Positions 33,947-42,272 of a stretch of 64,000 bases of DNA are shown piece by piece. The notes under the pieces are model-generated. The model saw nothing but the letters and a program-made list of their open reading frames with translations. It did not search any database and was not told the DNA's origin. The first letter of the stretch is position 1. Every line of letters starts with the position of its first letter. The position numbers and the translations under genes are program-made. Source of the DNA: Streptomyces dangxiongensis (GTDB lineage: Bacteria > Actinomycetota > Actinomycetes > Streptomycetales > Streptomycetaceae); NCBI RefSeq assembly GCF_003675325.1, contig NZ_CP033073.1, positions 3,596,001-3,660,000 on the forward strand, given 5' to 3'.

Positions 33947-34236
33947 CTGGTTCACCCCCGAGCGTGAAGTCGTGGTGCCTTGGCGGCGGCCACCACCGGG
34001 AGCCCTTCCTGGCGTCCCGGCGGTGGCCTGCCTCCTCATCACACCCGTCGGCGGCTCATGCCAGGGAGGGCTCGCAGGGGGGCTCACAACTCGCAAAGCA
34101 GGTTCACCCAGGGTCCGCAGGGCAATACCCTCAGTGCCTCAAGACGCGGGAAGAGCGTGCGGCTTCCCGTGCCCAGCCGGAATGCGTACGACTGAAAATG
34201 CCATGTCGACGCATGCCGGCCCCGTGGCGTTTCCTC

Positions 34237-34255
34237 GTCAGCACATGTTGCTGAC
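34237..34255. promoter_or_regulatory. Inverted repeat between the asnB operon and its divergent regulator
   Basis: GTCAGC and GCTGAC flank ACATGTT 22 bp upstream of the regulator start. It is the only symmetric site I see in the divergent 330-bp region 33947-34276 and is a candidate operator for the HTH-TPR protein. Confidence 0.45.
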
Positions 34256-34276
34256 CTGGTGGAAAAGGGGATTCGG

Positions 34277-35671
34277 GTGGCGTCGACCAGCCGCCGGAAG
34301 CGTCCGCCCAACGCGGACCTGGACCGGCTCATCGAGACCTGCGGCGCGAGCCACAAGTCTCTGGCCCTGCGAGTCAACCAGCTCGCCCAGCAGGCCGGGC
34401 TGGAGACGGACTACTCGCATACCTCCATCGCGAACTGGTGCCAGCGGGGCATGATCCCCAAGTGGCCGGTGCCCACGTTCCTCGCGCAGGCGATCGCCGA
34501 ACGGCTCGGCCGTCCGGTGGCGCTTGGCGAAATCGGTATGGGCGAGGCCGAGACACCGGACGCGGATGTGGGGTTGGATTTCCCGCGGGACCGTGCTGAC
34601 GCGGTCCGAGTGGCCACGTCGTTCTGGAGTTTCGTGAACCGCCGCGACTTCTTAACCGGATCCGGCTTCGCCGTGTCCGCGTTCACCACCCCCGTGACCC
34701 GCTGGCTGGTCACCCCCGCCGACGAGGCCGCCGACCTCGCCGGCGGCAAGAAGCAGGTCGGCCGGGCCGACCTGGAAGAACTCCGCGACGCGGCCGACGA
34801 GGCCCGCCGCTGGGACTCCAAATACGGCGGCGGGAACTGGAAGGCGAACTCCGTCACCGTCTGCCTCCAGGAACGGGCCGCCCCTCTGCTGCGGGGCTCC
34901 TTCACCGACGCGGTCGGCCGTGACCTGTTCTCCGTGACCTCCGAGCTGTCCCGCCTGGCCGGGTGGACGGCCTTCGACGTCGGGCAGCACGACGTCGCCC
35001 AGCGGCACTTCATCCAGGCCCTCCGCCTGGCCCGCGCGGGCGGAGACGTCCAGCTCGGCTGCTATGTCCTGACCACCATGGCGATGCAGTCGCTGCTGCG
35101 GGGCTTCGGCTCCGAGGCCGTCGATATGGCCCAGGGCGCCTTCGAACGCGCGAAGGGCCAGGCCGCCCCGCGTGTCCTGGCATTCACCAAGCTGATCGAA
35201 GCCCGTGCTCATGCCCGTGAGAGGGATGCCAGGGCCGCCTCACGGGCCCTTGCAGCGTCCGAGGACCTCTTGGGTCAGGCTGATGCTGCCAGCGACTCAG
35301 AGCCCGCCTGGATCGACTTCTATCACCATGCCCGGCTCTCCGCGGACGCCGCCGAGGTCTTCCGGGACCTGAAGAACCCCAAGGCGGCCCTGGCGTGGAA
35401 CCAGCGGGCCGCCGCGATGCCGTCCGGGGTGTTCACCCGCTCGGTCGGGATGCGGCTGGCGATCGTCGGAACCGCCCACCTTCAGGCCCGCGACCTCGAC
35501 CACGGCCTGGAGCTGGGGAACCGGTCCGTTGACATCCTCGCCCGCGTCCAGTCCTCCCGGGCCAAGGACTACGTCCGCGAGTTCAACACCGCCCTCGGCC
35601 CCTGGCGGCGCGAGCCGGCCGTCCGCGAGTTCATCCACCGCACCCGCACCGAGCTCGGAATCGCCGCCTGA
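34277..35671 (+). CDS. HTH regulator with a TPR-like C-terminal half
   Basis: A GTG at 34277 follows AAAAGGGG at good spacing and gives 464 residues; a GTG at 34259 would add six. The N-terminal 75 residues (LIETCGASHKSLALRVNQLA, HTSIANWCQRGMIPKWPVP) form a helix-turn-helix of the XRE-like type. Residues about 120-140 carry NRRDFLTGSGFAVSAFTTP, a twin-Arg-like hydrophobic segment often found inside this actinobacterial regulator family and not at the N-terminus, so probably not an export signal. The rest is helical repeats of TPR type (AGWTAFDVGQHDVAQRHFIQAL). It is divergent from asnB-nudix-ugd and probably controls it. Confidence 0.8.
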   Translation: MASTSRRKRPPNADLDRLIETCGASHKSLALRVNQLAQQAGLETDYSHTSIANWCQRGMIPKWPVPTFLAQAIAERLGRPVALGEIGMGEAETPDADVGLDFPRDRADAVRVATSFWSFVNRRDFLTGSGFAVSAFTTPVTRWLVTPADEAADLAGGKKQVGRADLEELRDAADEARRWDSKYGGGNWKANSVTVCLQERAAPLLRGSFTDAVGRDLFSVTSELSRLAGWTAFDVGQHDVAQRHFIQALRLARAGGDVQLGCYVLTTMAMQSLLRGFGSEAVDMAQGAFERAKGQAAPRVLAFTKLIEARAHARERDARAASRALAASEDLLGQADAASDSEPAWIDFYHHARLSADAAEVFRDLKNPKAALAWNQRAAAMPSGVFTRSVGMRLAIVGTAHLQARDLDHGLELGNRSVDILARVQSSRAKDYVREFNTALGPWRREPAVREFIHRTRTELGIAA

Positions 35672-35675
35672 GACG

Positions 35676-35704
35676 ACTTTCCCCCCTCCTCGAGGGGGGA
35701 AAGT
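35676..35704 (+). terminator. Terminator of the HTH-TPR regulator
   Basis: Perfect 13-bp arms (ACTTTCCCCCCTC and its complement) with a CTC loop lie 5 bp after the stop codon. It also faces the end of the recombinase operon and may work in both directions. Confidence 0.85.
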
Positions 35705-35767
35705 ACCGGCGAACGTCCCCAGTCGCGTACGACTTCTTCGTGCACCATCACGTACGGATGTCCGTAC

Positions 35768-36196
35768 TCAGCCGTCTGTTCGAGCGTGGCCAGGCTCCGC
35801 AGCGGGGGCCGGGAGAGAGGCCAGACGCCGGCTGCTGCCGAGCTTCTTCTTCAGCGCGAGGTTCTCGTGGTAGAGGTTCGCGGTGACCGCCGCGAGCGCG
35901 TCGAGCTTGCCGTTCGCTTCGGTGACCTGGGATTTCGCCTCCCTCAGCTGTTTGCGGAGATCGGCGATCGTCTCATCCCGCTGCACTTCGCCGGGGGTGC
36001 GAAGCACCGGCCGGGCGACCTTGGCGTCCCACTCGGCCAGAATGCCCTCGGCCCGGTGGACGGTCGCGTGGCTGACCTGGGCTTCCCGGGCAAGGTTCTC
36101 CTTGGTCAGAGCCCCCTCGGTGTGCAGGGGCTCTCCGGCCAGAAGGCGGGCCATGGCCTCCCGCAGCTTGGTCTCGGTCACGGCGGACACCGGCAT
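35768..36196 (-). CDS. tnpC: TnpC/DUF6262-like transposition helper
   Basis: The 142-residue protein has an N-terminal helix-turn-helix-like part (LTKENLAREAQVSHATVHRAEGILAEWD) and a C-terminal coiled coil (DLRKQLREAKSQVTEANGKLDALAAVTANLYHENLALKKKLG). This layout matches TnpC of Tn554 and DUF6262 proteins, small DNA-binding helpers that bias orientation and frequency of transposition. Its ATG overlaps the stop of the preceding recombinase by one base (TGATG), so the four genes form one translational unit. It is the last gene of the unit. Confidence 0.75.
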   Translation of the reverse strand: MPVSAVTETKLREAMARLLAGEPLHTEGALTKENLAREAQVSHATVHRAEGILAEWDAKVARPVLRTPGEVQRDETIADLRKQLREAKSQVTEANGKLDALAAVTANLYHENLALKKKLGSSRRLASLPAPAAEPGHARTDG

Positions 36197-38745
36197 CAGA
36201 GGTTGTCTCCCATCTCATCCTTCAGGGCATCGGTGATGCGCCGAACATCGGCCAGCCGGATCAGCACGGACTCCCGCCTCGGCGGCGCCATCCGCCGGTC
36301 CTTCGCCATCACCATGAGGTCGTCCTCCTCGGAGATCCAGATCGGTGCATGCGAGCGTGTGACCACCGAGTTGCGGCAGCGGGACGGCTCACAGGCGCCA
36401 AGCAGGGGCGCCTGCCCGCGCTGATCTTCGGGCAGCTGGTCCTGGCACTCCGCCTGCGGCGCATCGAACATGCAGTGGTTGACGGTGCCCAGGTGTAGTT
36501 CGGGGAACTCAGACACCAGCAGGGCCGCCTCGACCCGCTCATCGGCGATCTGTGCCCGCAGCTGCGGATCGCTGTCCATCGTCTCGATGACCTTGTCGAG
36601 CCCGGCATGCAGGCGGGCGGCGCCGGGGCCGACCGCCACGGCCTCGCCGTCGCGGCGGGCACTGAGGAGACCAACCAGCTTCAGGGCAGCGGCCTGCTCG
36701 AGTTCCTGGTCAAATTCCTTGGCCCATTCGGGGGCCATCTTCCCGTAGGCCTGGGAGGTGCGGTTGGCCATGGCCCGGCGGGCGGCATGCTTGAGCTGCA
36801 GCCCCACCGCGATCTCGGAGTCCGGCTCACGGGCCGCGATGGCCGACATCGTCTTGCGGAACATGTGCGGGCGGACATGGGCGGCAGGAATCTCCTCCAC
36901 CCCCAGGCGGCCGTGGGTGGTGTTGATCCGCTCAATGAAGAAGTCGATCTCATCGCCGGGCGTGATGCCGTTGCGACCGACCTTCCGCGGCCTGCCGTCG
37001 CTCCGCCGTGGCCGCGTGCTTTGCCGCGGCGGCTCCAGCGTGGCGAACAAGTGGGTGGGATGCCAGGACAAGGCCTCGGCCACCGCGACGGCCTCCGCCA
37101 CCGGCTCGGAGATCCACCAGAACAGTTCCGGCCGGGCCGGATCGAGCTTCGTCTTGCGGGACGTGATCGCCGGCGACCCGAAGTAGGTCACCAGCGGATT
37201 CCGCTCGATTTCTTGGACTTCCGAGTCCCGCATCATGCTCAGGGCGGCGATGAAGATGTAGCAGGCTGCCCGCAGCATCCGCAGTTCGTCGTCCAGTTCT
37301 CCTTGGGTGATCTGGGTGCGCCAGGGGCCCGAAGTGCCGTCGCTGCGGGTGACCACGGTTGCCTGGGGGCAGGGCATCGGCAGCGAACGCCACCCCGCGC
37401 GGGACCGCTCGGCACTGTCCACCAGTACGACCTGCCCGGTCTCGATCGCCCTCATGATCATCGCGGAGCGGGCCCGGTTCGTCTTCAGGCAGGGGTGGGA
37501 CCGGGCCGCGTCCCGTGGTCCCCAGATCTGGCGGGCGAGCGTGGCCCAGATCGGGGTTCCGGCCTTGTCGTGGAGATCATCGACGGCCCGCACCGGGATG
37601 TGGTTGTCCGGATCAGCCAGCCAGCGCTTCACGTCCTCATCCAGCTGGGCCCCGGGAACCGGACGGCGTCCCTGCGGCTGGTAGGCCGGGGTTCCGAGCG
37701 TGCTCCAGGCGGTCGGTCCGTGAACCGTCACGCAGCGGCCCGCTGCGACCGCCTGGAGCACGGCTGCCCGGCGTGCCGTGACGCGCTTGGTCAGCCGGTC
37801 CCGGCGGGCGGTGAACAGGTCCTGGTTCCGCCCGTTGGTGACGATCCGGCTGAGCGTCTTCCAGATCGGTGTCCCGGCCGGTGAGCCCTTCCATTCCTGG
37901 GCCAGCAGCGGGACGGGGTGATCCGGATCGGCCAGCCACGTGTTCAACAGGGCATCCAGGTCAGCCGGTTTGAGCGACTCGACGCGCTCGGCCCGCGGCT
38001 TCGGCTCGGGCAGAGCGGCTGTGCGGCGCTCGAAGTCTCCGCGCCAGCTGAAGATGTCCGGGGCCAGGACATGGATGTAGGTCCAGGCCGCCCGCAGCAG
38101 TGGCCACCAGGCGCTTGGCGGGATGTCGGGTGTGGACAGGCCATCGGTCTCGGCGCTCTCGTCCGAATGCTCCTGCAAGGCGACCTTGGTGGCCGCAAGG
38201 CCATCCCACGGATCGTCGAACGGGTCGATGCCCGAGACGACAGCCGCCACTCTGCGCAGAGCTCGCACCCCGCTGACATAGGTCGCGACGGTGCTCGGGT
38301 CGAGTTCGGCGCCCTGGTCTGCGACGATCAGCTTCCAATCCTCCTTGTCCCATCCGCCGAGCCCTCGGCCCAGGCCCAGTTCACCGCCGCGGCGGGCGAG
38401 GGCCTGGAGTTTGAAGCAGTGCGCCTTGACCGTGCCGAACGCCATGGGCTCGGCCGCGAGGAAGACACCGGCCCGTCGAAGCACCGAGTGAGTGGGGTTC
38501 AGCCAGGCGAAGGCCACCTCCCGCAACTGCAGGTTGACCAGCGGATCTTCCTCCGGAAAGGCCACCTCCCAGCCGGCGGGCTGCCGGTTGGCGGGACGGC
38601 CGATGCACTCCCCGGACCAGCGGCCCACATCCCCGAACACCGGAACGGTGAAGCCGTCACGGACCTGATGCCCGTCGCCGAAGACCGGCTCGTCGTCGCG
38701 GAAGCTGGCCGACGACAGCGGTTCGGGGGAGGGGCGGCCCATCAT
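36196..38745 (-). CDS. Large tyrosine recombinase, third of the transposon
   Basis: The start ATG 38745 overlaps the previous stop (ATGA) and gives 849 residues; a longer reading from 38892 would lie inside the upstream gene. The C-terminal part carries MMRDSEVQEIE (first catalytic Arg), RPHMFRKTMSA (HxxR box) and KHAARRAMANRTSQAYGKM (His and candidate nucleophile Tyr), so a full active site can be drawn. The N-terminal 450 residues contain repeated segments PDHPVPLLAQEW / PDNHIPVRAVDD and KTLSRIVTNGRNQDL / WATLARQIWG, suggesting an internal duplication of a DNA-binding module. Four cysteines with His near the end (HCMFDAPQAECQDQ, CEPSRCRNS) may bind zinc. Confidence 0.82.
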   Translation of the reverse strand: MMGRPSPEPLSSASFRDDEPVFGDGHQVRDGFTVPVFGDVGRWSGECIGRPANRQPAGWEVAFPEEDPLVNLQLREVAFAWLNPTHSVLRRAGVFLAAEPMAFGTVKAHCFKLQALARRGGELGLGRGLGGWDKEDWKLIVADQGAELDPSTVATYVSGVRALRRVAAVVSGIDPFDDPWDGLAATKVALQEHSDESAETDGLSTPDIPPSAWWPLLRAAWTYIHVLAPDIFSWRGDFERRTAALPEPKPRAERVESLKPADLDALLNTWLADPDHPVPLLAQEWKGSPAGTPIWKTLSRIVTNGRNQDLFTARRDRLTKRVTARRAAVLQAVAAGRCVTVHGPTAWSTLGTPAYQPQGRRPVPGAQLDEDVKRWLADPDNHIPVRAVDDLHDKAGTPIWATLARQIWGPRDAARSHPCLKTNRARSAMIMRAIETGQVVLVDSAERSRAGWRSLPMPCPQATVVTRSDGTSGPWRTQITQGELDDELRMLRAACYIFIAALSMMRDSEVQEIERNPLVTYFGSPAITSRKTKLDPARPELFWWISEPVAEAVAVAEALSWHPTHLFATLEPPRQSTRPRRSDGRPRKVGRNGITPGDEIDFFIERINTTHGRLGVEEIPAAHVRPHMFRKTMSAIAAREPDSEIAVGLQLKHAARRAMANRTSQAYGKMAPEWAKEFDQELEQAAALKLVGLLSARRDGEAVAVGPGAARLHAGLDKVIETMDSDPQLRAQIADERVEAALLVSEFPELHLGTVNHCMFDAPQAECQDQLPEDQRGQAPLLGACEPSRCRNSVVTRSHAPIWISEEDDLMVMAKDRRMAPPRRESVLIRLADVRRITDALKDEMGDNL

Positions 38746-40700
38746 CGGTCGAACTCCGTTCGCTGGCCAAGGGGCAGGTCCAGACGTAAGCCCAGCTCGG
38801 CGATCTGCTGCCGGGCGGCGGGCAGCCGGTCGACACACTCCGCAAAGACCTCGTCCAAGGCAGCACGTTGCTGCCCGTAGATGGCGTGCCACCTCGGCGG
38901 CGGCAACGCGGTCCGCATCCGTTCGATGCGGTCGGACAGGAGAAGCAGCCGCGGCAGCTGCGAGTAGAAGATGACGGCATTACGGCAGAGCATGCACATT
39001 GCCGGCGCGACGTGGCAGAGCTTGTTGTCCTTTCGCTGCGGGGAGTCGTAGGGATTGCGACAGTTCGTCAGGCCCATGTCCAGCTCCCCGGCCCGCATGG
39101 CCTTGGCGACCTCGATGTCCATGCCGAGCTCCTCGGCGACCTCCGGCTCCTCCAGCCTCTGCTCGGCCGCCTCGTCGACCAGCACCGGCTTGGGTACGAC
39201 TTTCTGGAATACCCACTCCTGGGACCGGTTGATGGCCCGACCGGCCATGATGTGGGCGGTGGTGCCGTGGCCGTAGTGCCCCCTGTAGACCTCGACGTGG
39301 TGATCATCGCCCGCCAGGTCCGAGACCGTGCCGCCCAGGGCGACCGCGCGCACGACCTTGGTGGTCTTGCGCAGTCGGCGCACTTCGTGCGGTTCAGAGA
39401 TCTTCAGAGGATGCCCCTGCGCGTCTCGCTGGGACGCGATCCAGAAACCGAAGCGATAGCGGCGCGATTTGAACTGTGCGACCTCACCGGCGTGTTCACC
39501 ATTGGAAGCCACTTGCCGCACTGCCACGAACAGGTAGGGCTCCGGATCGAATGCCTCCCGGACCAGGGCCGTGGCCGCCAGCAGGCGCCGCATCAGGCCC
39601 GGCACGTCCCAAGCTCCACCGCCCGTAAATTCCTCGCCCTCGCCGTCCTCATCCCCGCCCTCCAGGTCGACTTCCGGGTGGAGATCCGCACGGATCCGCG
39701 AGGCCCGCATCTTCGTCTGCACCAGCCGCAGGCCGCCGTCGGTGAACTCGATGTCGTCCATCCGCAGGTCATGCAGTTCCTCTGGGGTGGTGTCCGCCAT
39801 CCCCAGCAGGAGCAGGACGCGAAACGCCTGCAGATCGAACTCATCGGGGAACAGCAGGCGCCCCAGTTCCAGCCCCAGCGCTCGAACGCCCGGGCCTCTC
39901 GACGCGCCTTCCGGGGCCGGCAGCAGGTCAACGACCTCCGGCGGCCACCACCGCGTCTTGGCCGGCAGGTGCGTCTGCAGCGTCTGGGAGTTCACCATCC
40001 GCATCCGGGTGGCCCAGACGAGGTTGGGAAGATCGCGCCAGCCACCGCCCCGTGGATCGGCGCCCGCGGCCAGTAGTTCACGCCCCCGGGCCAGCCTCGC
40101 CTCTGTAGCCCGCACTGCCGCGCGGGCCGCGTCCCGCAGGGCAATCCGCTCCGCGTTGGAGAACTCATCCAGCGGCTGTGGCGTCGGCTTGCCATAGGAC
40201 GCTGGCGCCTTGGCCCGCTGCCGCAGACGCTCGGGAATCCCCGGGGTGGCGGTGGCCCGCTGGTCGATCAGGGCCAGCAGCGCCCGCGCCCGGCGGTAAG
40301 GCTGCTTGGACTTCGGCCCGTACCTTTGCCGCAGGTCTCCCTCCCACGCATAGAGGACTTCCACCAGATCGACGGCGTGACCGTCCAGCCGGGCCTCCGC
40401 CGGGTCCACGCCCGCCTCGGACAGGTGCTTGTCCGTGAACTTGGCGAAGCTCCGCACCGCACTGGAATACTCGGATCCGCCTCCGCTCAGCGCCGCGTGG
40501 CGTGTCATCTTCAGCCACTCGTCCGCCAGTTGGGCGGCCAGTGTCGTGCACTGGTAGCCGGACGGGTCGATGGCATGCCGGGTGGTGCGGCCTCGGCGAT
40601 GTTCCAGGAACACCCGCACTCCGATACGTCCCGGCGTCACCTGGGCCTTGGCCGGGCCCTTGCTGCGGACGCGCGTCTTGCGCTCGCCTCGTCTGGGCAT
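38742..40700 (-). CDS. tnpB: TnpB-like large tyrosine recombinase
   Basis: ATG 40700 shares one base with the upstream stop (TAATG), giving 652 residues, close to the 630 of Tn554 TnpB. The catalytic-domain region reads LLLLGMADTTPEELHDL, where the first Arg expected in active tyrosine recombinases is not in its usual place, then RRLRKTTKVV (HxxR-like box with Leu for His) and GHYGHGTTAHIMAG, with no obvious nucleophile Tyr after it. CRNPYDSPQ, CHVAPAMCMLCRNAV near the C-terminus looks like a zinc site. It may therefore be a non-catalytic partner of the other two recombinases. Confidence 0.82.
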   Translation of the reverse strand: MPRRGERKTRVRSKGPAKAQVTPGRIGVRVFLEHRRGRTTRHAIDPSGYQCTTLAAQLADEWLKMTRHAALSGGGSEYSSAVRSFAKFTDKHLSEAGVDPAEARLDGHAVDLVEVLYAWEGDLRQRYGPKSKQPYRRARALLALIDQRATATPGIPERLRQRAKAPASYGKPTPQPLDEFSNAERIALRDAARAAVRATEARLARGRELLAAGADPRGGGWRDLPNLVWATRMRMVNSQTLQTHLPAKTRWWPPEVVDLLPAPEGASRGPGVRALGLELGRLLFPDEFDLQAFRVLLLLGMADTTPEELHDLRMDDIEFTDGGLRLVQTKMRASRIRADLHPEVDLEGGDEDGEGEEFTGGGAWDVPGLMRRLLAATALVREAFDPEPYLFVAVRQVASNGEHAGEVAQFKSRRYRFGFWIASQRDAQGHPLKISEPHEVRRLRKTTKVVRAVALGGTVSDLAGDDHHVEVYRGHYGHGTTAHIMAGRAINRSQEWVFQKVVPKPVLVDEAAEQRLEEPEVAEELGMDIEVAKAMRAGELDMGLTNCRNPYDSPQRKDNKLCHVAPAMCMLCRNAVIFYSQLPRLLLLSDRIERMRTALPPPRWHAIYGQQRAALDEVFAECVDRLPAARQQIAELGLRLDLPLGQRTEFDR

Positions 40701-42166
40701 TACGCGACCTCCCTGTCCGCCAGGGCACTCGCGTAGTCCGCGTAGGTCGACTCCCGGTCGTTCCACTCGGCGATGGCCTTGGTGACCAGCGCGTTCGTGT
40801 CCCGGATGTAGGTGAGGTAGCGCAAAGTGGTCTTCGGGCTCTGATGTCCCAGGATTCGCTGGAGGATCAGCAACGGGTTCCTCGACAGGTGATCCGTGAA
40901 GAAAGCCGAGTGGTCGCCCGCCAGGTAGCGCTCGGCCTCCTCGCGCAGGAGGAGGTGGGTGAGCACGTGCAACATGTAGATCGCGAACGTGTGGCGCGTG
41001 TCGTGGATCCGAAGCCGGGCGGGCATCACGACCTCGGACTTGTACTCCTCGCTCAGCCGCAGAGCCCGCAGGTGGGCCTCGTCAAAGATCTGCCCCCACC
41101 GCTGCTTGGACAGCATCCGGCCGCCCCGGCCTAGGAACAGGGCCATCGCCTCGAGTCCCCGGTCGCCTTCTGTGACAGCGATGCGCCGGATCTCCGCCGG
41201 CATCCCTGCGACCTTGAAGGTGCGGCGGCGGCCGTGCAGCACCCCCTTCAGCTCCATCTTCCGCAGGTCGATGTCATCGACGACGAACAGCTCGGCGCGG
41301 GCCTTGTAGAGGGACTTCGCTGACGCCCGCACCATCGCGGCTCGCTCCGTACGGCGGTAGAGGTCCAGCTCACGCAGCGTCGGATCCTGAACCGCCGCTG
41401 TGCGTGGCCATCCGCGCTTCGCGGTCGCCCTCAGCGCCACCTCGGCCGGTGATGCGTCCCGGCGGGGCGGCCCGACCTCAATGTCGAGCAGCGAGCTGAA
41501 CTCCCGCGACCGCATCCCCGTCGTGATCGCCAGCTCCGGCGCCACGCTGTTGCGCAGCGGTGTCCTGCACCGGAATGCCGGGTCGAGCCGGCCATCGGGC
41601 AAGTACCCGCGTAGGCCCACCTGTTTGAGGAAGCGCCACTGCCGATAGGTCAGGTGGCGCACGTCCAGCTCGCTCACCGCGCCCCAGGACAGCACGTCCC
41701 GTCCGTTGGGGCGCCGGTAGTAGGGGCGCTCCTCCAGCAGCTTCGTCCTCGGGTCCGTCGCCCAGTCGTAGAACCTGTTGATCGTGGCCCGGCGCCGCTT
41801 CCATGTGGCCGGTTCATCTGGCTTCTCGCGGTACTCCGTGCAGTCCTCCCGGTAGGCCACCAGATCCTCTTCGGTGGCCGACAGCAGGTCAGCGGGCGGA
41901 TCAAGCTCGGCCAGGAACTCCACCACGTCCATGGCGTCGTAGCCGTAGTCCTGAAGGGACTTCGCCTTTAGCGTCTTCGACAGCTCCAGGAAGAACGAGC
42001 ACAGCGGCTCCAACGGGCGCATGTCCGAATCGAGGTAGAACGGCGTGCCCTCCTTCACCGCTCCCGGCCGTCGTACGTACGCCTCTGCGTCGAAGTCCGG
42101 GTCGACACCTGCAGGTGCTTCGTAGAACCGGCGCACCTTGCTCGGCGAGACAAAGAAGTGATCCAT
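40700..42166 (-). CDS. tnpA: TnpA-like tyrosine recombinase
   Basis: The 488-residue protein is the first gene of the transposition unit, beginning 106 bp inside the right end. It has TGMRSREFSSLLDIE (first Arg), RIHDTRHTFAIYML (HxxR box) and LGHQSPKTTLRYLTYI (His and nucleophile Tyr), the complete R-H-R-H-Y set. The N-terminal 200 residues form a core-binding domain (LEPLCSFFLELSKTLKAKS, WKRRRATINRFYDWA). It most likely carries out strand exchange with the third recombinase. The start ATG 42166 is preceded by AGGGGGAG at about 7 nt. Confidence 0.88.
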   Translation of the reverse strand: MDHFFVSPSKVRRFYEAPAGVDPDFDAEAYVRRPGAVKEGTPFYLDSDMRPLEPLCSFFLELSKTLKAKSLQDYGYDAMDVVEFLAELDPPADLLSATEEDLVAYREDCTEYREKPDEPATWKRRRATINRFYDWATDPRTKLLEERPYYRRPNGRDVLSWGAVSELDVRHLTYRQWRFLKQVGLRGYLPDGRLDPAFRCRTPLRNSVAPELAITTGMRSREFSSLLDIEVGPPRRDASPAEVALRATAKRGWPRTAAVQDPTLRELDLYRRTERAAMVRASAKSLYKARAELFVVDDIDLRKMELKGVLHGRRRTFKVAGMPAEIRRIAVTEGDRGLEAMALFLGRGGRMLSKQRWGQIFDEAHLRALRLSEEYKSEVVMPARLRIHDTRHTFAIYMLHVLTHLLLREEAERYLAGDHSAFFTDHLSRNPLLILQRILGHQSPKTTLRYLTYIRDTNALVTKAIAEWNDRESTYADYASALADREVA

Positions 42167-42178
42167 CCCAACTCCCCC

Positions 42179-42272
42179 TGAGACAAGTACAGATCACCGA
42201 ACCTAACAACTTTCTCAGTGAACTCGACTGCCCCATAAGGACTGTTGAGACAACTACAGACACTTTCCCTAA
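42179..42272. repeat. Right end of the transposon with inverted TGTCTCA motifs
   Basis: Read inward on the minus strand the end begins TTAGGGAAAGTGTCTGTAG; TGTCTCA occurs at 42246-42252 and 42179-42185 and TTGTTAGG, the sequence that starts the left end, occurs near 42203-42210. These are inverted relative to the left end. The promoter of the recombinase operon must also be here. Confidence 0.5.

Larger units (their letters stand above)
24167..42272. mobile_element. Tn554-type transposon (about 18.1 kb) inserted in tadA
   Basis: Both ends are fixed by the interrupted tadA frame: the 3' part resumes at the Gly codon 24166-24164 and the 5' part stops with TAG supplied by the element at 42271-42269. 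Bases GG are common to both junctions, so each end is uncertain by a few bases. Genes at the right end are three tyrosine recombinases plus a TnpC-like helper, the hallmark of the Tn554 group of site-specific transposons. Cargo: a retropepsin module (24.4-25.8 kb), a decayed ugd, an ABC-3C system (26.7-30.1), ugd-nudix-asnB (30.3-33.9) and a regulator (34.3-35.7). I found no long terminal inverted repeat and no long target duplication. Confidence 0.85.

Noticed and set aside
34600..34700. Tat export signal in the HTH-TPR regulator
   Set aside because: The RRDFLTG segment is about 120 residues into the protein, after the DNA-binding domain; the family commonly has it.
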